The notes under the pieces are model-generated. The model ran no database searches. It saw only the letters and a program-made list of their open reading frames with translations, and had not been told where the DNA came from. Made by a program: the position numbers and the translations under genes. A stretch of 64,000 nt of DNA. Origin: Bilophila sp964369665. Lineage in GTDB: Bacteria; Desulfobacterota; Desulfovibrionia; Desulfovibrionales; Desulfovibrionaceae. Shown piece after piece: positions 46,763 to 56,181 of the stretch; position 1 is the first letter of the stretch, and each line of letters starts with the position of its first letter. Location: contig CAYJFS010000006.1 of assembly GCA_964369665.1 (NCBI GenBank), positions 1 through 64,000 of the forward strand, written 5' to 3'.

Positions 46763-48487
46763 TTAATTTTCAGCTGTTTCTTCTAATTTTATTTTTAATA
46801 AATCACCAAGATTTTGCCCTGCATCAGGCCCTGTTCTACTATAGTCTCGAGCTTTATTACGGCTTTCGTCTTCTTGTAACTGTTTTATAGAAAGTCCTAA
46901 ACGACGCTCTTCTGCACTAACATGAATAATTTTTGCCTGAATTTCCTCGCCTTCTTTAAATACTTCAGATGGTGATTTTATCTTTTTTGTACTTAATTCA
47001 GAAACATGTATAAGTCCTTCAATACCTTCTTCAACTTCAACAAAAACACCAAATTCTGTAATATTTGTGATAATACCTTTTACAATTCCACCAACAGGAT
47101 ATGCTGCTGGTGCACTAGACCAAGGGTCTTCTGATAATTGTTTAATACCCAATGTAAATTTTTCATTTTCTTGGTCAACCATCAAAACTTTTGCTTGAAC
47201 AGTATCTCCTACTTTAAACAATTCTTTAGGATGACGGATTTTCTTTGTCCAACTAATATCAGATACATGTATTAGACCATCAATACCATCTTCTATCCCA
47301 ATAAAAACTCCAAATTCTGTAACATTCTTTATAGCACCTTCAAGAACAGTTCCTTCTGGATACCTTTCACCAACAAGCTCCCAAGGATTAGGTTTTACTT
47401 GTTTCATACCAAGAGAAATTCTTCTTTTATCTTGATCTACAGAAAGGATAACAACTTCTATTTCATCGCCCTGATGTACCATTTGTGAAGGATGACGTAA
47501 TTTTCTTGTCCAAGACATTTCAGAAATATGGACCAAACCCTCTACACCTGAATCAAGCTCAATAAAAACACCATAGTCTACTACATTTGTTACTTTACCT
47601 TGATAATGCATACCTTCAGGAAAACGTTCTGTTATATCTTTCCAAGGATCTTCTATAAGCTGTTTTAAACCTAAAGAAACTTTTTGGTGTTCTTTATCAA
47701 ACGCTAATACTTTTAATTCTAACTCTTGACCTAAACTCACAACTTCACGAGGATGACGAATACGCTTCCAAGAAATATCTGTAATATGCAACAAACCATC
47801 AAGGCCACCAAGATCAATAAAAACACCATATTCTGTAATGTTCTTTACTTTACCAAGAACTATTTGCCCTTCCTCAATAGTTTGAAGAAGATCTTGACGT
47901 TTAGTGTCACGGTCTTCTTCTAATAACACCCGACGTGAAACAATAACATTACTTCGTCTTCGGTTAATTTTTAAAACACGGAACTCATATTCCTGGTTAA
48001 TAAGTGCATCCATATCTGGAACAGGTCGAAGATCTACATGAGATCCTGGTAAAAATGCTTCTACACCAAAAAGATCAACTGTATAGCCACCTTTAATACG
48101 TTTCAAGACTTTTCCTGTAACTATATGGTTCTTTTCTTGAAAATCCTCTAGCTGGTCAAAAAGTTGCATGCGTTTTGCACGCTCAAAAGAAAGTGTTATT
48201 GTACCTTCTTGCTCATTTTTACCAACAACATATACATCTATCTTGTCTCCAACCTTAGCAATAAAATTTCCTTCAGCATCAAGAAATTCAGATGTGGGAA
48301 TTTGACCTTCAGACTTAAAGTTTACATCTACAAGAACATTCTCATTATCTATCCGAACAATTTCTCCCTTTACAATTGTTCCCTCTTCTAAGTCACCAAA
48401 ATCTGTACTAAGATAATCCTCTAGTGCGCTTTCAAAGTTAAAATCCACCTCTGTATTAGGGTTTTCAATAGTTTCCTTAGATTCCAT
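46763..48487 (-). CDS. rpsA: Small ribosomal subunit protein S1
   Basis: S1 binds mRNA and helps it onto the 30S subunit. The 574-residue protein has six S1 repeats. The last four are the most regular, each with a GVFIxL-type core followed by a GLxHxSE/D segment such as GLVHISEMSW, GLIHVSDISW and GLIHVSELS. I chose the ATG at 48487 (MESKET) because GGAGG stands at good spacing before it; an ATG 12 codons upstream lacks this. The end is acidic and basic in turn and has no further domain. Confidence 0.95.
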   Translation of the reverse strand: MESKETIENPNTEVDFNFESALEDYLSTDFGDLEEGTIVKGEIVRIDNENVLVDVNFKSEGQIPTSEFLDAEGNFIAKVGDKIDVYVVGKNEQEGTITLSFERAKRMQLFDQLEDFQEKNHIVTGKVLKRIKGGYTVDLFGVEAFLPGSHVDLRPVPDMDALINQEYEFRVLKINRRRSNVIVSRRVLLEEDRDTKRQDLLQTIEEGQIVLGKVKNITEYGVFIDLGGLDGLLHITDISWKRIRHPREVVSLGQELELKVLAFDKEHQKVSLGLKQLIEDPWKDITERFPEGMHYQGKVTNVVDYGVFIELDSGVEGLVHISEMSWTRKLRHPSQMVHQGDEIEVVILSVDQDKRRISLGMKQVKPNPWELVGERYPEGTVLEGAIKNVTEFGVFIGIEDGIDGLIHVSDISWTKKIRHPKELFKVGDTVQAKVLMVDQENEKFTLGIKQLSEDPWSSAPAAYPVGGIVKGIITNITEFGVFVEVEEGIEGLIHVSELSTKKIKSPSEVFKEGEEIQAKIIHVSAEERRLGLSIKQLQEDESRNKARDYSRTGPDAGQNLGDLLKIKLEETAEN

Positions 48488-48793
48488 ATAGCCTCCACAA
48501 GCCAACATACATTTTCCTATCATTTTCTTAGGTAGGTCGTCTTCAATAACAACTGCTATAAATTATAGCAAGGGTAGAAAAAGTCTTTGTGTTTTTATTT
48601 TTATCAAAAAAAGGCATGAATAAAAAATTTTTTGCTCATTTTAATACAAAATTCACAAAAAATATATAAAAATAAATCTTTTTTTAGCTATATCTAAAAA
48701 TTATAAAAATAATCCTTATAAAAAATATAAACATAATATATATTTTCATTTAAATAAAAAATATTCACTCATCTTCACGTAAAGCTATATCTA
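48488..48793. other. AT-rich intergenic region upstream of rpsA
   Basis: About 300 bases of nearly pure A and T runs lie between the rnhA stop and rpsA. They should contain the rpsA promoter. I see no gene, tRNA or repeat, and no rnhA terminator with a GC-rich stem. Confidence 0.5.
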
Positions 48794-49276
48794 TCAAAAA
48801 GATTTCTCATTATCATGAATAAAGCCAATGTCCTCTGGTAAAGTATTTTTTGATGCTTCTATACGTGCAAGAACATCACAGCGTTCATTTTCTATATGAC
48901 CACTATGCCCTTGTATCCAACTAAACGTTACTTTATGTCTTACTAATTGCAACTGCAATCTTTTCCATAAATCTTGATTTTTCACGCACTTCTTTCCTGC
49001 TGTTCTCCAATTATTTTTTTGCCATGCAGATAACCAGTGCTTTTCTACTGCATCACATAAGTATTTTGAATCAGTATATATTCGGACAACACAAGGCTCT
49101 TTAAGTTGCTCAAGAGCAAAAATCGCAGCTATAAGTTCCATTCTATTATTTGTTGTATATCTAAACCCACCAGAAAACTCTTTATCTTGATTGGCATACC
49201 GCAAAATAATGCCCCAACCCCCTGGGCCTGGATTACCAAGACAAGAACCATCTGTAAAAGCTATAACTTCTTTCAT
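48794..49276 (-). CDS. rnhA: Ribonuclease HI
   Basis: RNase HI cuts RNA in RNA-DNA hybrids, removing primers and R-loops. The 160-residue protein has all four acidic active-site residues: Asp in FTDGSCLGNPGPGGW, Glu in NNRMELIAA, Asp in IYTDSKYL and the late Asp in ERCDVLAR. WIQGHSGHIENE carries the conserved catalytic-loop His. It begins eight bases after the membrane-protein gene ends, so the two probably form one transcript. Confidence 0.97.
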   Translation of the reverse strand: MKEVIAFTDGSCLGNPGPGGWGIILRYANQDKEFSGGFRYTTNNRMELIAAIFALEQLKEPCVVRIYTDSKYLCDAVEKHWLSAWQKNNWRTAGKKCVKNQDLWKRLQLQLVRHKVTFSWIQGHSGHIENERCDVLARIEASKNTLPEDIGFIHDNEKSF

Positions 49277-49284
49277 AAAGCTCT

Positions 49285-49794
49285 CTATTTATAATAATCT
49301 ACTTCTGGATCACTAAGAAGTTCATGTACTTTATCAAGAGCATTTATTGCACATAGAGGAAGACTACTGCTTGTTTGCACACAATGATCTATTTCAGTCT
49401 CTACAGACTGAATAACTTTTTTAGAAAACATCCTCCGAACAAGTGGTGGGAATATCACAACTGTTTGCCCTGGCGTTGAAGAAACACCTATAAATAATGT
49501 ATTCCTTTGTATAGAGGGAATATGCACACCTCCATTTCTGATATGGATAACAGTGTTAATATCCCAAGTTTGGTTTAAACATTCTGATAGCTGTTTATAT
49601 TTTTCCATATCTTCCTTAGTTGTAGTTTTAGTCTCATCAAAATATGTTCTATCAGCTCTGATGGCTTTAAAGGTATCCTCAAAACTATACCAAAAAGCAG
49701 AACATACAACAGCAAAAAGAATAACCATAAGCATATGACGCAACAGGACATGCTTCTCTGCATAAATAAATGGTCCACGGAAACCTCTAAGCAT
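49285..49794 (-). CDS. Unknown single-pass membrane protein
   Basis: I do not recognise the family. The 169-residue protein has a basic N terminus (MLRGFRGPFIYAEKHVLLRH) and one clear membrane helix at about residues 20-38. The rest is a soluble domain, probably periplasmic, of about 125 residues with two conserved-looking cysteines in DHCVQTSSSLPLC. The domain shows no enzyme motif. It sits upstream of rnhA, with an 8-base gap, and lies downstream of the prenyltransferase genes in the same direction. Confidence 0.7.
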   Translation of the reverse strand: MLRGFRGPFIYAEKHVLLRHMLMVILFAVVCSAFWYSFEDTFKAIRADRTYFDETKTTTKEDMEKYKQLSECLNQTWDINTVIHIRNGGVHIPSIQRNTLFIGVSSTPGQTVVIFPPLVRRMFSKKVIQSVETEIDHCVQTSSSLPLCAINALDKVHELLSDPEVDYYK

Positions 49795-49884
49795 AAAAGT
49801 ATCTCCATTAGCTATTGTGTAAACATATATTTAATAACTGAATACCTTTTAGAGAAGGATAAACTTTTTGTATAAAAAAACCTA

Positions 49885-50799
49885 TTATACTATTTGATGA
49901 ACAACTATGCCTACTATAAAAAATATACTAAACCATAAGTGAAAAAAGGCAGACCAAACAACTAAATTTTGTATTTCTTTTGGGGCAGATGAAGAAGTAA
50001 GTTTTTTAAATTTTATCCACAATAATGGCAGCAAAAATATTACTATCAATACTGTTACTGGTAATAAGCCTGTAAAAACCAATAAAAAAGTACTTAAAAA
50101 TGCACTTAAACAAAATATAAAATACAAAATAATACTATATTTTAATCCTAATGATAGAGCTACTGTATAAATTCCTGCATCTCTATCATAATTAATATCT
50201 CGCAAATCATTAGCATGCATAATAGCTGTTACTAAAAAAGCTATTGGTATAGAAACCCACAAAGAATATATATCTATCTTTCCTGACTGAATATAATATG
50301 AAGGCATAACCATAAGTGGACCCATTAGAAAAAAAACAAAAGGGAGCCCAAGGCCAATATATTTGTATGGGTACCAACCCATAGTGTAAAAAAAAGCACC
50401 AGCAAGACCAATAATACCAAAAAGGAAAATATACCAACCACATAATAATGAAAGGATAGTACCTATAAAAAAAGCTAATAACACCATAATAGTACCAGCC
50501 AACTGTATACTTTCTGGTTTCATTGTTTGTGTAACAAGTTCTGGACAACTAAAGGCAGATGCTTTTGAGTCTACCCCTGAAACATAATCTCCATATGTAT
50601 TAAAAAAATTGGCAGCAGCTTGTAAAGATACTCCAGCAAATACTGTTAACAAGAATAAGCTTACTTTAAAAAAATCAAAAGCTATGTATTGAGGTCTCGT
50701 ATATGGCAAAATTGAACCTAAAATAATGGGCATAATTGAAGCAGTAAATGTCCATGGCCTACTAGCAATAATCCATTTATATATAAAATGAGCATGCAT
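49885..50799 (-). CDS. UbiA/MenA-family prenyltransferase (first paralogue)
   Basis: UbiA-type enzymes attach a polyprenyl chain to an aromatic acceptor for quinone synthesis in the inner membrane. The 304-residue protein starts MHAHFIYKWIIASRPWTFTA; AAGGGG stands before this ATG at 50799. It has the first Asp-rich motif NFFNTYGDYVSGVD and the second, DLRDINYDRDAG, both intact. About nine membrane helices are expected. The PWTFTAS opening is MenA-like. The acceptor (naphthoate or another) is not evident. A second copy lies at 51503-52405. Confidence 0.88.
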   Translation of the reverse strand: MHAHFIYKWIIASRPWTFTASIMPIILGSILPYTRPQYIAFDFFKVSLFLLTVFAGVSLQAAANFFNTYGDYVSGVDSKASAFSCPELVTQTMKPESIQLAGTIMVLLAFFIGTILSLLCGWYIFLFGIIGLAGAFFYTMGWYPYKYIGLGLPFVFFLMGPLMVMPSYYIQSGKIDIYSLWVSIPIAFLVTAIMHANDLRDINYDRDAGIYTVALSLGLKYSIILYFIFCLSAFLSTFLLVFTGLLPVTVLIVIFLLPLLWIKFKKLTSSSAPKEIQNLVVWSAFFHLWFSIFFIVGIVVHQIV

Positions 50800-50855
50800 A
50801 AAAGCCCCTTTAGTTAAGTATAACTTAGTATACAAAAACTCTTTACATTATATAT

Positions 50856-51488
50856 TTATACAAAGAGCCCAATAGGAAAAAATACAAAAATAACAACTGT
50901 CCAAAATGCATGAGAAACCATACAAAGAATTAAGTTTTTTGATTTCCAATAAAGAGCTCCCCAAAAAAGCCCTGCAGTCAGTGCTGCTAATGTTAGCATT
51001 ATATTTCCTGACCATACATGTATAATACCATAAATACCACTAGCAAAAATCCAACCTTGCCACTCCCCACAACGAAGCATCAACCATTTCTGTAAAAAAC
51101 CTCGCCAAAAAATTTCTTCTGCTGGACTTGTTATAAAAAACAATACACAAAAAATACTCAAAGGTGTTCCTTCATGCTGAATAGCATAAATATCCTGGAC
51201 TTGTTTTTGAACAAAACCAAACATGTGCTTTGCAACAATATTTCCTAAATAAAATATACTATAAAGTACTCCTGCAGAAATAATACCCAAAAAAACAGAA
51301 CGCCAAGAAATCTCATATAAAAAAAAGGGAGCTCCCCCCAAATATATTGAAATGCAAGCAAGTATTATTGCAGCTAGAGTCATCCCAAGCCAAAAATTGA
51401 TATATTTACCACCAAAAATACCAGCCCAAAAAATATTTGCTAGAATGATAGTAAAAACAACTTGTACTGTAGAGGGTACTCTTATCAT
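50856..51488 (-). CDS. CPBP-family intramembrane metalloprotease
   Basis: The CPBP (Abi/CaaX-like) family consists of membrane proteases with a conserved EExxxR motif. Here it is PAEEIFWRGFLQ at about residues 120-131. The two further metal-binding histidines are in GIIHVWSGN and VSHAFWT. The protein is 210 residues with about six membrane segments. Functions in the family range from prenyl-protein processing to bacteriocin immunity, and no substrate is known here. The gene lies between two UbiA-type genes, 14 bases after the second one, so it belongs to their transcript. Confidence 0.88.
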   Translation of the reverse strand: MIRVPSTVQVVFTIILANIFWAGIFGGKYINFWLGMTLAAIILACISIYLGGAPFFLYEISWRSVFLGIISAGVLYSIFYLGNIVAKHMFGFVQKQVQDIYAIQHEGTPLSIFCVLFFITSPAEEIFWRGFLQKWLMLRCGEWQGWIFASGIYGIIHVWSGNIMLTLAALTAGLFWGALYWKSKNLILCMVSHAFWTVVIFVFFPIGLFV

Positions 51489-51502
51489 AAACTCTAGACC
51501 TA

Positions 51503-52405
51503 CTAAAAAATTCTAAACAGTATAATACCAATAATAAAAGTCATACCAAATAAAAAATGAAACTGTGCTGTCCAACCTTCCAGTGTTTCTATTTCTTCAT
51601 CTGTTCCATTAACTTGTAATTTTTTAATCTTGCTATACAACTTTGGTAAAAGAATAAAAGGTAATAGACCAGTTATAGGAATGACTTTACCTAATACTAA
51701 AAAAATTAATAAAACAAATGGAACTATACATAATACTTGATACACATAAATACTCTTCTTTAGTCCAAGCCACATAGCACATGTTTGGATCCTAGCATTT
51801 TTATCATGGATAATATCACGTAAGTCATTTGCATGCATAATAGCTGTTACTAAAAAAGCTACTGGTAATGAAACAAAAAATGGATTCCAATTAAGCCCTT
51901 TAGCTTGGATATAATATGAAGGAAGAACCATACCCGCACCCATAAGAAAAAAAACAAAAAAAGGTCCTAAGCCTTTATATTTATATGGAGCAAAACCTGT
52001 TGTATATGTGTATGCCCCAACAATTCCAATACAACCAAAAAAAGCAATAATCCAACCAGATATCATAAAAAGCAAAAAACCTATGATACTTGAAAAAAAA
52101 AGCATCAAAATACCCATTTTTTTCACATCATCTGCAGGGAAAATACCTGTCACAATTTGAGGACATGTCTTGGCAGAAGCAATAGTGTCAACGTTTGACA
52201 CATAATCTCCATATGTGTTCAATAAATTTGTTCCTGCCTGTAAAAATATTCCACCAATAAGAGTTAATATAAAAAGTCCTAGATGAAAATGTTGATGCAT
52301 TATATATGTAGGTTCAACCCAGGCTAATGCTGCTCCCAGAGCAATAGGAATAAAGGATGCAGTAAAAGACCATGGACGCATTGCAACTATCCACTTATAT
52401 ACCAT
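51503..52405 (-). CDS. UbiA/MenA-family prenyltransferase (second paralogue)
   Basis: The 300-residue protein starts MVYKWIVAMRPWSFTASFIP and has both Asp-rich motifs, NLLNTYGDYVSNVD and DLRDIIHDKNARIQT. It is clearly a paralogue of the 49885-50799 gene, sharing VAFLVTAIMHANDLRDI and, at the DNA level, a 31-base identical stretch (50213-50243 and 51831-51861). In the second motif the usual second Asp of the pair is kept as HDKN, a slightly weaker form. The two proteins may act on different acceptors or chain lengths, or one may be redundant. Confidence 0.88.
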   Translation of the reverse strand: MVYKWIVAMRPWSFTASFIPIALGAALAWVEPTYIMHQHFHLGLFILTLIGGIFLQAGTNLLNTYGDYVSNVDTIASAKTCPQIVTGIFPADDVKKMGILMLFFSSIIGFLLFMISGWIIAFFGCIGIVGAYTYTTGFAPYKYKGLGPFFVFFLMGAGMVLPSYYIQAKGLNWNPFFVSLPVAFLVTAIMHANDLRDIIHDKNARIQTCAMWLGLKKSIYVYQVLCIVPFVLLIFLVLGKVIPITGLLPFILLPKLYSKIKKLQVNGTDEEIETLEGWTAQFHFLFGMTFIIGIILFRIF

Positions 52406-52469
52406 ACTACTCTCCCTACTTTTATAATTCAGCTGTTGAGTAAATATCCTTCAAAGAATAACTGTAACC

Positions 52470-53093
52470 TTATACACTAGAAAGTATCGAACATACTTGT
52501 TGGAAAAGAGCTTCTGTGTTCGTATCTGCATTTAAAACAAACATTCTTTTGGTATTACATGCACTCCATTGTAAAAACCCTTCACGAATACGATGGTGAA
52601 AAACCACATTTTCTAACTCAAACCTACCCTCTGCAGCCCTTTCTTTCATAAGGGTATCTCTCTGTAAAGCCCGATGAAGTGCTTTTTCTGGATCCATATC
52701 TAACACAAATGTTTTTTCAGGCAAAACACCTCTTACGGCTAACATATTCATAGACCAAAGCTTTTCTATTTCAAAACCACGCCCATAACCTTGATATACT
52801 ATTGTTGAATCAATATAACGATCACAAATCACGATTTTTCCCTCAGAAAGTTCTGGTTGAATACATTCAACAACATGTTGAGCACGATCTGCAAGAAACA
52901 AAAAAAGTTCACTTTCTGGTATTATTTTTGTTGAAGGATTAAGCAATAACTCCCTTAATCCTTTACCTAAACTACACCCACCAGGTTCACGTGTTATGCA
53001 AACAGATTTGCCTTGAAGCATAAAATACTCACCCAGACGTTCTGCAAGAGTCGTTTTACCACAACCCTCAATACCTTCTAAAGTAATGAACAC
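52470..53093 (-). CDS. tmk: Thymidylate kinase
   Basis: Tmk phosphorylates dTMP to dTDP. The P-loop is EGIEGCGKTT at residues 6-15, followed by the DR-type motif ICDRYIDSTIVYQGYGRG and the LID region RDTLMKERAAEGRFE. Length is 207 residues. The start overlaps the last 16 bases of the upstream exonuclease gene. Confidence 0.96.
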   Translation of the reverse strand: MFITLEGIEGCGKTTLAERLGEYFMLQGKSVCITREPGGCSLGKGLRELLLNPSTKIIPESELFLFLADRAQHVVECIQPELSEGKIVICDRYIDSTIVYQGYGRGFEIEKLWSMNMLAVRGVLPEKTFVLDMDPEKALHRALQRDTLMKERAAEGRFELENVVFHHRIREGFLQWSACNTKRMFVLNADTNTEALFQQVCSILSSV

Positions 53094-54127
53094 TGTTTAA
53101 CCTGCTCTTGTAACTTCCTTTGTTCATTATCACTACTGTCTCCATTGGGAGTACGTGCAGCTTGATAAAGACTACGTTCAAGTGTTTTCTGATATGGAGA
53201 CCAAGTTGTGTCACCTAGCGGTATATCTTTAAGTGCTGTAGTAACTTGAGTTATTTTTGCATCTAAATTATCAATATAGTGCAATGCAAAAGCTTCTGCT
53301 GTTTGGGGCAAGCGTGGAGAAGCATATTCATAAAACCCATGATGACTTAAAACTAAATGCTTAAAATGCATAGCAAGACCTTCTTCTAACTCTGCCATGT
53401 CTATATATTTTTGAAACTTTTCTAAACTAATATTAATATGGCCAATAAGCCTCCCTTCATCTGTGTAGTCATTATCAAGACCACCAGAAAGCTCCCATAA
53501 CTTACCAAGATCATGAAATAAAGCACCAGCAAGGAGTGTTTGTCGATCTAAAGATGGATATTGATCACTCACTAAAAGGGCAAGTTTAGCAACCGAAAGG
53601 ATATGTTCTAATAAACCACCCACCCAAGCATGGTGAACACCTTTTGCTGCAGGGGCAACCATAAGACGAGCTTTGACTTCACTATCATGAAGAACACCAA
53701 GGGTAAATCTATTCCAAGGTTTATGCGTAAATTCTTTATTGCAAAGAGCTTCAAGCTCTTGAAACATCTCTTGAGAAGATCGGCTGCTCGAAGGTAAAAA
53801 CATACCTATATCTATATGGGCAATTTCATCATCTTCAAGAATTTTTATTTGACTAATATTGAGTTGAAGCTGTTCTCGAAAATTTTCTACCTTTCCTATA
53901 ACTTCAATAATTTTTCCGTTTGGAATAACTGAATATTGTTGACTACTTGGACTCCATATACGACCTTCTATACATCCAGTGTTATCTTTAAGCTCCATCC
54001 TCCAAAAAGGTCCATTTCTTGCTTGCTGCTGTGAAACCCCTGCAACTAAAAAAATAGAACAAACATCACTACAAAAGGTAAGATCTTTTACCCACTGTTT
54101 ATCATAAAAATCCTTGACAGAGTGCAT
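53078..54127 (-). CDS. OB-fold/HD-domain 3'-5' exoribonuclease (YhaM type)
   Basis: YhaM-type enzymes trim single-stranded RNA or DNA from the 3' end. The 349-residue protein has an N-terminal OB fold (about residues 15-100, with NTGCIEGRIWSP) and a HD domain (about 160-290) with HHAWVGGLLEHIL, the metal pair in LFHDLGKLWELSG, and HLVLSHHGFYEYASP. The C terminus is polar. The name YhaM comes from Bacillus; the function in this genus is inferred. It overlaps tmk and is divergent from surE. Confidence 0.87.
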   Translation of the reverse strand: MHSVKDFYDKQWVKDLTFCSDVCSIFLVAGVSQQQARNGPFWRMELKDNTGCIEGRIWSPSSQQYSVIPNGKIIEVIGKVENFREQLQLNISQIKILEDDEIAHIDIGMFLPSSSRSSQEMFQELEALCNKEFTHKPWNRFTLGVLHDSEVKARLMVAPAAKGVHHAWVGGLLEHILSVAKLALLVSDQYPSLDRQTLLAGALFHDLGKLWELSGGLDNDYTDEGRLIGHINISLEKFQKYIDMAELEEGLAMHFKHLVLSHHGFYEYASPRLPQTAEAFALHYIDNLDAKITQVTTALKDIPLGDTTWSPYQKTLERSLYQAARTPNGDSSDNEQRKLQEQVKQCSLL

Positions 54128-54218
54128 TCTGCCTATAACCGTCCTAATACTTAGTTTTTCTTTACTTTACCTAAAACATAAAAAGATATATATTAAGCTA
54201 CACACTGTGCTGTTTTCA

Positions 54219-54243
54219 TGATGATGTCAACCAAACATCATCA
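54219..54243. promoter_or_regulatory. Inverted repeat between the divergent HD-exonuclease and surE genes
   Basis: TGATGATGT at 54219-54227 and ACATCATCA at 54235-54243 are perfect complements with a 7-base spacer. It stands 35 bases before surE and about 90 before the divergent gene. The symmetry and location fit a protein-binding operator, but the partner is unknown. Confidence 0.5.
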
Positions 54244-54277
54244 ATAAACATTTATTTTTATCATACTGGAGAAACAT

Positions 54278-55066
54278 TTGCATATTTTGCTTACAAATGA
54301 TGATGGTATCCATGCATCAGGCCTACGTGCTTTATATACTATTTTAACTCAACAAGGACACACTGTTTCTGCTATTGCACCTATAAAAGAAAAATCTGGT
54401 GCCAGTAACTCTTTATCTATAAGAGTGCCTGTTAAAACACATGCTATACATGAAGAAAACTTTCAAGGCACTGCTGTTGAAGGTACACCTACGGACTGTA
54501 TCAAAATAGGACTTAATTTATTAAAAAATGATTATCCTGATCTTGTTATCTCTGGAATAAATGCAGGAGAAAATATTGGTTTAGATTCATTGTACTCTGG
54601 AACAATTGCTGCTGCTGCTGAAGCCTGCCTTGCAGGTATTCCTGCAATAGCTGTTTCCAGGCAACGAGAAGAAGTAGAGCCTGTAGAAGTATATGCAACA
54701 CACATTGCTTCACTTATTCCCTATTTTGACTTTAAAAGTCACTATAAAAATCAAGTTATCAATATAAACTATCCTTCTACAGCACCTGATAATACCCAAG
54801 GGATTAAAGTTTGCCCCCTTTCTATGCAAGAATGGAAGGACTCTTTTATTAAAAAAGAAAAAAATGGAGAAGTATATTGGTGGCTTTCTGCTTACACACC
54901 ATATATAAACCCCATGGAAAATACAGATGTGTACTTTTTACAAAAAAACTGGATAACGATTACCCCTTTACAGTTTGATCTAACAGCAAAAGAAAGTTTT
55001 ACTATACTTGAAAAACAACTCTCTTCTATCCCTCTCTATGCTAATCATACAAAAAACTTGCTATAA
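54278..55066 (+). CDS. surE: 5'-nucleotidase SurE
   Basis: SurE hydrolyses nucleoside monophosphates and helps survival in stationary phase. The 262-residue protein begins with the metal site LLTNDDGIHASGLRAL, then SGASNSLS, GTPTDCIKIGL and SGINAGENIGLDSLYSGTIAAA. The first codon is TTG, fixed by GGAG at 54269-54272 and by the family start MHILLTNDDG. It is divergent from the HD exonuclease and followed by fba. Confidence 0.95.
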   Translation: MHILLTNDDGIHASGLRALYTILTQQGHTVSAIAPIKEKSGASNSLSIRVPVKTHAIHEENFQGTAVEGTPTDCIKIGLNLLKNDYPDLVISGINAGENIGLDSLYSGTIAAAAEACLAGIPAIAVSRQREEVEPVEVYATHIASLIPYFDFKSHYKNQVININYPSTAPDNTQGIKVCPLSMQEWKDSFIKKEKNGEVYWWLSAYTPYINPMENTDVYFLQKNWITITPLQFDLTAKESFTILEKQLSSIPLYANHTKNLL

Positions 55067-55177
55067 CCATATTGCTAATTTTAAAAAAGAACTTCCTTTT
55101 TTAAAGAAAAAAACTATTATATTCAGCAATATTGTAAAAAAACAAAATTATTTCTTTCTTCATGAAAGGAGTCTACC

Positions 55178-56101
55178 ATGCCACTTATTGGTCCAAAAAA
55201 TCTATTCAAAAAGGCTTACACTAATGATTATGCTATTGGAGCATTCAATGTAAATAATATGGAAATTATCCAAGGCATTGTGCAAGCAGCCTTTGAAGAA
55301 CGTTCACCTGTTATTCTACAAGTTTCTTCTGGAGCAAGAAAGTATGCTGGACAAACCTATATTACTAAACTTGTTGAAGCAGCCCTTTCTGAAACAGACA
55401 TACCAATAGTTTTGCATCTTGATCATGGTTCAGATTTTGAACTTTGTAAAGCTTGTATTGATAATGGTTTTACCTCTGTAATGATTGATGGATCACACCT
55501 TTCTTTTGAAGAGAACATAGCCCTAACACAAAAAGTTGTTCACTATGCCCATGACCATGATGTTTGGGTTGAAGCAGAACTTGGACGTTTAGCTGGAGTA
55601 GAAGAGCATGTTTCATCAGAACACAGTGTTTATACAGATCCAGATCAAGCTGTAGAATTTGTTCAACGATCTGGCTGTGATTCTCTTGCCATTGCTATTG
55701 GAACAAGTCATGGCGCTTACAAATTTAAAGGTGAAGCAAAACTGGACTTTAACCGCTTAGAAAAAATCTCAATGCTTTTACCCAATGTTCCTTTAGTACT
55801 CCATGGTGCTTCAAGTGTTCCACATGAATTTGTTTCTATGTGCAACCAGTATGGTGGACACATTAGTGGTTCTGCTGGTGTTCCAGAAGATTTACTGCGT
55901 AAGGCTGCTGCCCTCTCCATATGTAAAATTAATATTGATACGGATATACGGCTTGCAATAACCGCATCTATACGCAAAATTTTTATTGAAAAACCAGAAG
56001 AATTTGATCCCAGGAGCTATCTTAAACCTGCCCGAGAGGCTGTAAAAAAAATGGTACAACACAAAATTAAAAATGTTCTTGGTAGTTCAGGTAAAGCATA
56101 G
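55178..56101 (+). CDS. fba: Fructose-bisphosphate aldolase, class II
   Basis: This zinc enzyme splits fructose 1,6-bisphosphate in glycolysis and joins the halves in gluconeogenesis. The metal and substrate residues are seen in VLHLDHGSDFELC, SVMIDGSHLSFEEN, EAELGRLAGVE and GTSHGAYKF. LHGASSVP and INIDTDIRLA follow, and the 307-residue length is normal. A good AAGGAG precedes the ATG. gap is the next gene, so the two form a lower glycolysis pair. Confidence 0.96.
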   Translation: MPLIGPKNLFKKAYTNDYAIGAFNVNNMEIIQGIVQAAFEERSPVILQVSSGARKYAGQTYITKLVEAALSETDIPIVLHLDHGSDFELCKACIDNGFTSVMIDGSHLSFEENIALTQKVVHYAHDHDVWVEAELGRLAGVEEHVSSEHSVYTDPDQAVEFVQRSGCDSLAIAIGTSHGAYKFKGEAKLDFNRLEKISMLLPNVPLVLHGASSVPHEFVSMCNQYGGHISGSAGVPEDLLRKAAALSICKINIDTDIRLAITASIRKIFIEKPEEFDPRSYLKPAREAVKKMVQHKIKNVLGSSGKA

Positions 56102-56181
56102 TTTACACAATACCCACTGCTTACATACATACTTAAAATACATAACAAGTACTGACTATTTCTACAAAAGGATCTTCATCT

